In this document: positions 54,796 to 61,310 of the stretch, piece after piece | Position numbering within the stretch: the stretch's first letter is position 1 | Layout: every line of letters starts with the position of its first letter | Source: Melghirimyces thermohalophilus | Lineage (GTDB): Bacteria > Bacillota > Bacilli > Thermoactinomycetales > DSM-45169 | Assembly (NCBI RefSeq): GCF_900102685.1 | Contig: NZ_FMZA01000016.1 | Span: forward strand, 20,917 to 84,916 | Direction of reading: 5' to 3' | Length of the DNA: 64,000 nt | Notes under the pieces: model-generated | What the model was told of the DNA's origin: nothing | Database searches by the model: none | The model's input: the letters and a program-made list of their open reading frames with translations, nothing else | Program-made: the position numbers and the translations under genes

Positions 54796-55530
54796 ATGGG
54801 GGACGGGTGGAAAGTGTTCTTTTACGGCCGTAGAAAATGGATTGGGTTGTTGATGGTGGTGGCACTGGTTGGGGCTTTTGCCACATACGGTCTTCCTGAT
54901 AAAAGTCGAAATGTGTGGAGCACGCCTTTGTCGGGGAAAGTGATTGTTTTGGATCCGGGACACGGAGGACCTGATGGAGGGGCTGTGAGCCAAACCGGGC
55001 TGGTCGAAAAAGATGTGGCCTTATCGGTGAGTCTGCTTTTGCGGGACTACCTTCAGGAATCCGGCGCTTTGGTGATCATGACCCGGGATGAAGACAGGGA
55101 TCTGGCCGGTGAAGGGGTCCGGAGGAGAAAGGCTCAGGATTTGTTGCGTCGCGGAGAGATCATCAGAGACAGCGGTGCCGATGCCCTGATCAGTATCCAT
55201 CTCAACGCCATTCCATCTTCCCGCTGGTCGGGAGCACAAACTTTTTATTATCCGACACTGGAAGCCAATGAGATCCTGGCTCAAAGTATTCAGGGGGAAA
55301 TGATCCAATCCCTTCAGAACACCACGAGACAAGCCCGTCACAGTGGGGAAGTTTACATATTGAAGACGTCGGAAATTCCATCCGCACTGGTGGAGATCGG
55401 GTTTTTATCCAATCCGGAAGAAGCCGGGCTTCTGGGCAAAGAAGATTATCAGAAAAAAGTGGCAGCTGCCATCTATCACGGAATTCTTCGCTATTATTCG
55501 GAAAAAGCACCGACGAAAGAACAAGAATAA
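54796..55530 (+). CDS. cwlD: CwlD, N-acetylmuramoyl-L-alanine amidase for spore cortex
   Basis: 244 aa. One N-terminal membrane helix (16-32) followed by an Amidase_3 domain. Zinc ligands H56 in LDPGHGGPDGG, E71 in VEKDVALS, H135 in SIHLNA; catalytic E200 in LVEIGFLSN. In spore formers it removes the stem peptide before PdaA makes muramic delta-lactam in the cortex. Confidence 0.94.
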   Translation: MGDGWKVFFYGRRKWIGLLMVVALVGAFATYGLPDKSRNVWSTPLSGKVIVLDPGHGGPDGGAVSQTGLVEKDVALSVSLLLRDYLQESGALVIMTRDEDRDLAGEGVRRRKAQDLLRRGEIIRDSGADALISIHLNAIPSSRWSGAQTFYYPTLEANEILAQSIQGEMIQSLQNTTRQARHSGEVYILKTSEIPSALVEIGFLSNPEEAGLLGKEDYQKKVAAAIYHGILRYYSEKAPTKEQE

Positions 55531-55533
55531 TTG

Positions 55534-55542
55534 TGTTATAAT
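55534..55542 (+). promoter_or_regulatory. Extended -10 promoter candidate of salA
   Basis: TGT-TATAAT directly after the cwlD stop and 43 nt before salA. No convincing -35. Confidence 0.45.
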
Positions 55543-55585
55543 CGGGTTGAAACATAACGTTACAATTATCGAGGTGTCGATACAG

Positions 55586-56698
55586 ATGACCGTTGAACAG
55601 ATACTGGAAGCACTCCGGGAGGTAGAGGAGCCGGAGTTAAAACACAATCTTGTCAAATTGAACCTGGCACGGAACATTCGCATTTTCGGAGATCGGGTGC
55701 AGCTGACGGTGATGATGCTATCTGACGATTCCTCCCATCGGGAAAAGTTGGAGCAAAAGGTGACGGAAGCGCTGAAAAAAGCCGGAGCTGAGCAGGTGGA
55801 GTTGGAGTTTGACCTCCTTTCCGAAAAAGAACAGGAAATTTTGGCGGAACGGATTCGCAAGGAGCACCAGGAAAAAGTTCGGGCCAAACGCTCCGGCGGC
55901 CGGCAGCCTTTGCAACAAGATGCGGCAGGTACCGATCTCCTTTCCAAGGATTCCGATACCGTCTTCATCTCAGTGTCCAGCGGAAAGGGCGGCGTCGGCA
56001 AATCTACCGTCACCGTCAATTTGGCTGTGGCCTTGGCTCGAGAAGGCAAACGGGTCGGTGTCATCGATGCGGATATCTATGGCTTCAGTGTTCCTGATAT
56101 GATGGGGATTGAGGAGCGACCGACCGTAGTGGATAAGACGATCTTTCCGGTGGAACGGTTTGGGGTGAGGGTGATCTCCATGGGATTCTTTGTGGAGGAA
56201 AATGCCCCGGTGATTTGGCGCGGTCCCATGCTTGGCAAGATGTTGCGCAACTTCTTCCAGGAAGTGGAATGGGGTGAGCTGGACTACGTGATTTTGGACT
56301 TGCCTCCAGGGACAGGGGATGTGGCTTTGGATGTACATCAGATGCTTCCCCAGAGTAAGGAGCTCTTGGTGACCACCCCCCATGCTACCGCGGCGTTCGT
56401 GGCTGCTCGTGCCGGTGCGATGGCTCTTCACACCAAACACGAAGTGTTGGGTGTAGTGGAAAATATGGCTTACTACGAATGCTCTTCCTGCGGGAATAAG
56501 GATTACATCTTTGGCCGTGGCGGAGGAGAAAAACTGGCGGAAGAGCTTCAGACCGAATTGCTCGCCCAGATTCCCCTCGGTTCCGTGGAAAACGGTGATC
56601 CTGACGATCCCGATTTTTCACCTTCCGTTTACGATGCGGATACACCCATCGGGAAACGATATCGGGAACTGGCCCAAAAGGTTATGAAGCGTGTGTAA
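55586..56698 (+). CDS. salA: Mrp/SalA family P-loop NTPase
   Basis: 370 aa from ATG at 55586 after GAGGTG. N-terminal MIP18/DUF59-like domain (about 1-80), charged linker, then an Mrp-type ATPase with deviant Walker A SSGKGGVGKST (about 131-141), IDADIYG, LPPGTGD, and a CSSCG pair likely binding an iron-sulfur cluster. B. subtilis SalA at this locus regulates scoC; the family is also linked to Fe-S assembly. Which role applies here is not decided by the sequence. Confidence 0.92.
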   Translation: MTVEQILEALREVEEPELKHNLVKLNLARNIRIFGDRVQLTVMMLSDDSSHREKLEQKVTEALKKAGAEQVELEFDLLSEKEQEILAERIRKEHQEKVRAKRSGGRQPLQQDAAGTDLLSKDSDTVFISVSSGKGGVGKSTVTVNLAVALAREGKRVGVIDADIYGFSVPDMMGIEERPTVVDKTIFPVERFGVRVISMGFFVEENAPVIWRGPMLGKMLRNFFQEVEWGELDYVILDLPPGTGDVALDVHQMLPQSKELLVTTPHATAAFVAARAGAMALHTKHEVLGVVENMAYYECSSCGNKDYIFGRGGGEKLAEELQTELLAQIPLGSVENGDPDDPDFSPSVYDADTPIGKRYRELAQKVMKRV

Positions 56699-56710
56699 AG
56701 CCAAGGGAAA

Positions 56711-56736
56711 AAACACCGGGAATTCCGGTGTTTTTT
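56711..56736 (+). terminator. Intrinsic terminator after salA
   Basis: ACACCGG/CCGGTGT with a GAATT loop and six Ts. Confidence 0.85.
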
Positions 56737-56775
56737 CTTTCCCTAGGGATGTTTGCAAGGGAAAGGAGTACCGGA

Positions 56776-57120
56776 ATGGGGGATCAGGAACTGATCCGAC
56801 TTGTTGGAGTAACCAAACGTTACACCGGTCAACGAATCCCTCTGGATGGAGAATGCCGAAACCATGCGGGAAGAGATTTTGGTCGCTCTCTCCCTGGGGG
56901 CTACCGGAGCGCAGGCCAGCCGCCGGGCTACTTACCGGGCCATTCGGGCGGGGATGATTCCGATGATCGATTCCTATTGTCGGGGATGATGACCGGCCTC
57001 ATCATCGCCGGGACCAGCCCGCTGATCGCCGTTCGCTACCAACTGTTGATTATGTATTCCATTACCGCATCCAGCGCCTTGGTCAGTATCATCCTAGGCA
57101 TGTTGGTCCGACCTGTTTAA
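56776..57120 (+). pseudogene. Fused remnant of a FetA/FetB-type ABC exporter operon
   Basis: Three fragments in two frames. (a) ATG at 56776 after AAAGGAG reads MGDQELIRLVGVTKRYTG, like the N-terminus of an ABC ATPase. (b) From about 56849 a second frame reads ENAETMREEILVALSLGAT and then GMIPMIDS, matching the middle of FetB/UPF0014 permeases, and hits stops at about 56988. (c) The first frame resumes as LSGMMTGLIIAGTSPL and AVRYQLLIMYS, the FetB C-terminus. So most of the ATPase and the permease N-terminus are deleted, and a second lesion shifts the frame. The single open frame through all this is accidental. Absent from the matching B. subtilis locus. Confidence 0.8.
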
Positions 57121-57162
57121 CAAAGCCCATCAGTTCGTGGGGTGGAGGGGAGAAAGTGAATA

Positions 57163-57189
57163 AAAAACACCGGTTGTTCACCGGTGTTA
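57163..57189 (-). terminator. Intrinsic terminator of gerD
   Basis: On the minus strand AACACCGGT/ACCGGTGTT followed by six Ts. It overlaps the gerD stop codon. Confidence 0.88.
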
Positions 57190-57831
57190 ACTTCCTCCCG
57201 AGCCTCCGCCACTTTGGCCTCCGCTGCCACCGCTGTTTTTCTGTCCACCCTTTTTCCCTTGCTTCTGTTTCTCTTGTTCCATTTTTTTCACCGTTTCTTC
57301 CAGCAGCTTGGAAAACTTTTGTTGGAAGGTGGGGCTCTCCAGGGCATCTTCCATCACCTTTTGAATCTCTTCCCGGCCTTTTCTGCCTTTCAACACCTGA
57401 TTGAGCTGATTGGAAAACTCCGGATCCTTCATAACATCCTGCATCATCTTCTGGTATTCCGGATCTTTCATCAGTTGTTTGATCAGCTTTTCGTGCTCTT
57501 TCTGGGTCGTTTTGGCGAAATTGGCAGCCACCTTTGGCTCTTCAAACAGCTTTTTCAGCTGTTCCTGCATCTTGGGTTCCTGCATCGCTTTGTTGATGCT
57601 TTTTTCCATATCCTGTTGCGAGACCACGATCTCTTTTTTGAATTCGGGATCCTTCATGATCTCCTGCAACGCTTTTTTACCTTCCTGTGTATGAAGAACG
57701 TCCATAACCATCTGTTTGATATCATTGTACTCCGGCTGTTGACCCTGTGATTCTTGATTGGAACTGCAGGATGCCGCCAGCATGAGCAGGATGAAGGCGA
57801 GAAGCGGCAGCCGTTTTCGGTTATTCAACAT
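57187..57831 (-). CDS. gerD: GerD, spore germination lipoprotein
   Basis: 214 aa. Signal peptide with lipobox LAASC (lipidated C22). The central part is highly charged and helical with repeated K-D-P-E-(F/Y) units (MKDPEFKKE, MKDPEYQKM, MKDPEFSNQ). The tail is Gly/Ser-rich. GerD scaffolds germinant receptors into the inner-membrane germinosome. Transcribed against its neighbours from a sigma-G-type promoter. Confidence 0.94.
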   Translation of the reverse strand: MLNNRKRLPLLAFILLMLAASCSSNQESQGQQPEYNDIKQMVMDVLHTQEGKKALQEIMKDPEFKKEIVVSQQDMEKSINKAMQEPKMQEQLKKLFEEPKVAANFAKTTQKEHEKLIKQLMKDPEYQKMMQDVMKDPEFSNQLNQVLKGRKGREEIQKVMEDALESPTFQQKFSKLLEETVKKMEQEKQKQGKKGGQKNSGGSGGQSGGGSGGS

Positions 57832-57865
57832 ATCGAGTCCGCCCTTCTGTGGGAATCTCTCCTCT

Positions 57866-57895
57866 TAATATGATCGGCGGGCGGCTGATTTATGC
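57866..57895 (-). promoter_or_regulatory. Sigma-G-type promoter of gerD
   Basis: On the minus strand -35 GCATA (57895-57891), 18-nt spacer, -10 CATATTA (57872-57866). Both fit the forespore consensus GHATR and CATWHTA. It lies 35 nt before the gerD ATG. Sigma-G control is known for gerD in B. subtilis. Confidence 0.7.
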
Positions 57896-57919
57896 CGATT
57901 CCGTCACCAGTCAGCTCGT

Positions 57920-57947
57920 TTGAAAAAGAGGGTTTGACCGTTATAAT
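57920..57947 (+). promoter_or_regulatory. Sigma-A promoter of kbaA
   Basis: TTGAAA (57920-57925), 16-nt spacer, TATAAT (57942-57947), about 48 nt before kbaA and divergent from the gerD promoter. Confidence 0.65.
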
Positions 57948-57995
57948 AGGGTCGACACCCCCGCGGAGTTTACAACAAAAGTGAGGGCTGAATCG

Positions 57996-58607
57996 ATGAC
58001 GATCCGCAAACTGTTTTTTCTGTTTTGGACTACCCTGGCTATCGGTACGGTGACCGCTCCAGTGATGGGTTGGGTGATTCAAGGTGTGTTCGGCCCACTG
58101 GGGCTAACCTCGGTCCGCCTGTTGTGGGCCGGCGTGATGTTTGGGGCTGTAGCCCAGATGGGATTCTTTGCCTATATGGTGTTTAATATGGTGGCCAAAG
58201 GATTTATTCGGAACCCGCGGCTATATCAAGGGATTCAGCTGATCCTGACGGTGTTGATTCTGATCCGGATCCTGGATATTCCCGCTGAAACGCGCGGCTT
58301 GGACAATACGTGGCTGATCCCTTGGAGTCTTCCAGTGATGATTCTCCTGTTCGGATTGGTGGTGGCCTGGTTTAAAGTGAAGGCGACCCAACCCGCTGCA
58401 TTTATCCCAGCGATCTTTTTCATGGTAGGAACGACAGTGGTGGAAGCGATTCCCGCCCTAGGGCAGCAATCCTTTCCGATGATCCTGTTGATGGTGATGA
58501 CGCTGTTGGTCTGCAACACCTGGCAGATTATGCAGTTGCACCGACTGGTGGGACCCACATCGGAGAAAGGCAAACAAAAAAGCCAGACTTCCGGGTCTGG
58601 CGCTTAA
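57996..58607 (+). CDS. kbaA: KbaA, KinB-signalling activation membrane protein
   Basis: 203 aa if ATG 57996 is used, 208 aa from GTG 57981; the ribosome site GTGAGGG favours the ATG. About six transmembrane segments. In B. subtilis KbaA is needed for KinB to feed the sporulation phosphorelay. Its last codons (after LVGPTSEKGK) encode the terminator of the convergent pdaB gene, and the stops overlap. Confidence 0.88.
   Translation: MTIRKLFFLFWTTLAIGTVTAPVMGWVIQGVFGPLGLTSVRLLWAGVMFGAVAQMGFFAYMVFNMVAKGFIRNPRLYQGIQLILTVLILIRILDIPAETRGLDNTWLIPWSLPVMILLFGLVVAWFKVKATQPAAFIPAIFFMVGTTVVEAIPALGQQSFPMILLMVMTLLVCNTWQIMQLHRLVGPTSEKGKQKSQTSGSGA
58576..58604 (-). terminator. Terminator of pdaB, inside the 3' end of kbaA
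   Basis: On the minus strand GCCAGAC/GTCTGGC (58601-58595 with 58588-58582) around a 6-nt loop, followed by six Ts. Confidence 0.85.
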
Positions 58608-59368
58608 TCGACAGGGTTCAGTTCCACTTCCGAACCTGCGATCAGCTCGGAAACCGAGACGAACTTGTATCCTTTGTCCCGCAATTTGTCAATGATGACT
58701 GGCAGGGCTTCGTGGAGTTGTTTACTTGAATCACTGGCGTGCATTAGGATGATGTCCCCTTTGTGTGCTCGCCCCACCACCCGGTTGATGATCTTATCCT
58801 TGCCGGGGTTCATCCAATCCAGCGAGTCCGTATCCCATTGGATACTGGTGTAACCCAACTCGTCTGCGATTTTAAGAACTCGCTTGTCAAAGTCGCCGTT
58901 GGGATACCGGATCAGGTTGGGCTCTTGTTTGGTGAGATCGGTCAAGATCTGATGGGACTTTCTGATCTGTTCCCGGATCTGTTCTTCGCTTAAGGTGCTG
59001 TAGTTTTTATGTTGGTGTCCGTGGCTTCCGATCTCATAGCCCATATCCGCAATTCGCTTGACGATGTCCGGATGGGTTTCCGCCCAGGGGGAGGAGAGGA
59101 AAAAGGTGGCGTCTTTGACGCCCTTTTGTTCTAACACATCCAGAATGGGGCCGGTTCGCTCTTCTCCCCAGCTGATGTCAAAGGTTAGCGCCAGTTGTTT
59201 TTTGTCCGTGTCCACGCTGTATATCGCCGCCGGACCCGATTGAAGGGGCATGAAGACCTGAATGTTTTCCTGCTCGGCGTAGTATATTCCGAGGGCGAAG
59301 AAGATGGCCACCAACATCATCAAAACCCGCCTGATTCGTTTTCCCGATAAAACCCAAATAAATCTCAT
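58604..59368 (-). CDS. pdaB: PdaB, sporulation polysaccharide deacetylase family protein
   Basis: 254 aa. N-terminal membrane anchor (about 13-30) then a NodB-like domain. The first motif is TFDISWG (D64), lacking the second Asp of the canonical TFDD, as is usual for PdaB. H116 and H120 lie in SHGHQHKN, and RYPNGDF carries the catalytic Arg. Needed to keep spores dormant in B. subtilis. Start after GGAGGTGACGGG. Confidence 0.93.
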   Translation of the reverse strand: MRFIWVLSGKRIRRVLMMLVAIFFALGIYYAEQENIQVFMPLQSGPAAIYSVDTDKKQLALTFDISWGEERTGPILDVLEQKGVKDATFFLSSPWAETHPDIVKRIADMGYEIGSHGHQHKNYSTLSEEQIREQIRKSHQILTDLTKQEPNLIRYPNGDFDKRVLKIADELGYTSIQWDTDSLDWMNPGKDKIINRVVGRAHKGDIILMHASDSSKQLHEALPVIIDKLRDKGYKFVSVSELIAGSEVELNPVD

Positions 59369-59486
59369 CCCGTCACCTCCGGCTGCCTCGGTATGGGAAG
59401 TCTGGCACCTGTCCCATACTAAATGTATTCCGATGGACGAGGGTTATGAATGAGAATGTGTTTCAATCAGAGGAGGTGGTGGCCCA

Positions 59487-60098
59487 TTGCGTCGTTTTTT
59501 TGATGCGATCCGCTCGGAAAAACGAATGGTCGCAGCTTGTGCTCTGCTGTTTATCATGTTTTCCTTGGTTGGTTTTGTCGCCAGCGAACCGATCGGCACC
59601 TGGATGAAACAGACGGGGGTGTGGGAGCAGTTTCAGAGAAAAGCAGAGTCGATCAACCAGGATCCGGGGCTGTTGAACACCTACGGTGTCATTTTTTTCA
59701 ACAATCTCCTGGCCGCGGCGGGTATGATCGGACTGGGTATATTTTTTGGAATCTACCCCGCTCTGGGTGTGATATTTAACGGTCTGCTGTTGGGAGTGGT
59801 GGTCGGCAGCGTGTCTGATCAAGCCGACCTCCATCCGGTGACGTTAGTTGTGACCCATATTCTTCCCCATGGTATTCTGGAATTGCCTGCGGTGATTTTT
59901 GCCGCCGCTTTCGGAATGCGGTTGGGGGCTTTAGCGGCGGGAAGCCTGACCGGCTTGGCATCCCCTGAACTGAGAGAACGGTACGGTTCAGCATGGAAAG
60001 ATTATCTTTCCAAAATTCCTGTTCTTTTCACCGGTGTGGTGGTGATGTTGGCCGTCGCTGCACTGATCGAGTCTTCTCTGATCGTTTTCTACACATGA
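59487..60098 (+). CDS. SpoIIM-family integral membrane protein
   Basis: 203 aa from TTG at 59487, 7 nt after AGAGGAGGTGG. Five or so transmembrane segments and the family signature HILPHGILELPAV. SpoIIM acts with SpoIID and SpoIIP in engulfment, but stand-alone DUF95 proteins of this family also occur outside that complex. No spoIID or spoIIP is nearby. Divergent from pdaB. Confidence 0.85.
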   Translation: MRRFFDAIRSEKRMVAACALLFIMFSLVGFVASEPIGTWMKQTGVWEQFQRKAESINQDPGLLNTYGVIFFNNLLAAAGMIGLGIFFGIYPALGVIFNGLLLGVVVGSVSDQADLHPVTLVVTHILPHGILELPAVIFAAAFGMRLGALAAGSLTGLASPELRERYGSAWKDYLSKIPVLFTGVVVMLAVAALIESSLIVFYT

Positions 60099-60116
60099 TA
60101 AGAGGAGGAAACCGCG

Positions 60117-60533
60117 ATGAAATCCAATATTCAGTGGAAAGGCAACATGCAATTTGACGCTCGAACGCCTTCAGGACACGGGATTACGATCGATGCGGCA
60201 CCAGAAGTTGGCGGAGAGAATCAGGGACCTCGGCCGATGGAACTGTTGTTATCGGCGGCAGGAGCCTGTTCAGGGATCGACATCATCAATATCCTGAATA
60301 AAATGCGCCTCCAGGTGGATGCCTTCGATATGGACCTGTCGGGGGAACGGGCCGAAGATCATCCGCGCCGTTATACACACATACACATTCACTATCGATT
60401 GGAAGGGGATCTTCCTGAGGAGAAGGTGCGACGGGCGGTTGATCTGTCCCGGGATAAGTATTGTTCCGTATCTCAATCCTTAAATGCCGAAGTAACCACC
60501 AGCTTTGAGATCAACGGGAAAAAGTATGACTAA
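60117..60533 (+). CDS. OsmC/Ohr-family protein
   Basis: 138 aa. C51 (GACSGIDI) and C116 (KYCSVSQSL) are the paired cysteines of the OsmC peroxidase family. Probably reduces organic hydroperoxides in the cytosol. Start after GAGGAGGAAA. It precedes the TetR gene by 34 nt and may be co-transcribed. Confidence 0.92.
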   Translation: MKSNIQWKGNMQFDARTPSGHGITIDAAPEVGGENQGPRPMELLLSAAGACSGIDIINILNKMRLQVDAFDMDLSGERAEDHPRRYTHIHIHYRLEGDLPEEKVRRAVDLSRDKYCSVSQSLNAEVTTSFEINGKKYD

Positions 60534-60567
60534 GGCTTCGGTTGCTTGTGGGAAAAGGTGATCCCCG

Positions 60568-61149
60568 ATGGCGAAAAAGAAAATAAACCCCCAAGAATTG
60601 TTAGATGCAGCAGAGGAGTTATTGCTGGAGCGAGGATACAGTGGTTTTCACTTTGGAGCCCTTTCAGAAAAGCTGGGGATCGGGAGGAGTACGATCTACG
60701 AGTACTTTTCCGATAAGGATGAGCTGATTACCGCCTATATGGATCAGGTGATGAACCGGGTGATAGAGGATTGCCGTGAATGTGCTCCCCTTTCTGGCCT
60801 CAACCGGTTGAAAGGGTATTTGAATGTCTTTTTGCGGTATACACAGATTCAACGGATCATTCAAATTTTGCCGATGCTTGACCTGTCTGCTTCTCCTGAA
60901 GGGGGCGAGGCGGTGGCTAAGCTCATTGAACAGCATCGATTGATTCATCGCTGGATTGTGGAGGCGATCGAAGAGGCGAAATCCATGGGGGAAATTCGCT
61001 CCGATCAATCGACGCGCCTGATTGCCGCGATGATCTTTTCTTCTATCCAGTTACCGGATGTGATGCAAGGGGAATCGGTAACCGGAGAGATGGTCATCGA
61101 TCTTTTGTATCAAGGACTCCATCCCGACAACGGGTCCCCGAATCGATAA
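60568..61149 (+). CDS. TetR-family transcriptional regulator
   Basis: 193 aa. N-terminal helix-turn-helix (about 25-50, GALSEKLGIGRSTIYEYFSDKDEL) and a helical ligand-binding domain. Ligand unknown. Directly upstream of the MMPL exporter, whose promoter carries palindromes it probably binds. Confidence 0.93.
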   Translation: MAKKKINPQELLDAAEELLLERGYSGFHFGALSEKLGIGRSTIYEYFSDKDELITAYMDQVMNRVIEDCRECAPLSGLNRLKGYLNVFLRYTQIQRIIQILPMLDLSASPEGGEAVAKLIEQHRLIHRWIVEAIEEAKSMGEIRSDQSTRLIAAMIFSSIQLPDVMQGESVTGEMVIDLLYQGLHPDNGSPNR

Positions 61150-61189
61150 AAAACTGATTCGAAAGGGTTGGGTTTTTCTTATGATCCAA

Positions 61190-61218
61190 TTGACACTTGT
61201 GTCGGAATGGATGATAAT
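61190..61218 (+). promoter_or_regulatory. Sigma-A promoter of the MMPL exporter gene
   Basis: TTGACA (61190-61195), 17-nt spacer, GATAAT (61213-61218). Operator 1 overlaps the -35. Confidence 0.8.
61192..61204 (+). promoter_or_regulatory. TetR operator candidate 1
   Basis: GACAC-TTG-TGTCG over the -35 and spacer of the exporter promoter. Same class as operator 2. Confidence 0.6.
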
Positions 61219-61220
61219 GT

Positions 61221-61253
61221 AACCGACCCAAGATTCATGGTCGGTTTCTTTTT
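61221..61253 (+). terminator. Terminator of the osmC-tetR unit, overlapping the exporter transcription start
   Basis: AACCGACC (61221-61228) pairs with GGTCGGTT (61239-61246), then TCTTTTT. The exporter transcript should begin near 61225, inside the 5' arm, so only read-through RNA from tetR can form the full stem. Confidence 0.65.
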
Positions 61254-61263
61254 GGACTTACTC

Positions 61264-61276
61264 GACACATCTGTCG
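61264..61276 (+). promoter_or_regulatory. TetR operator candidate 2
   Basis: GACAC-ATC-TGTCG, within the longer palindrome TCGACA-CATC-TGTCGA (61262-61277), 72 bp downstream of operator 1 and 34 nt before the exporter start. Confidence 0.6.
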
Positions 61277-61310
61277 AATTGGAGAGGGGCGTTTGAAAGG
61301 AGAGTACAGC

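Noticed and set aside
59369..59450. Sporulation sigma promoter for pdaB
   Set aside because: GTATG/CATACC-like boxes are present on the minus strand, but the match and spacing (19 nt) are too weak to call.
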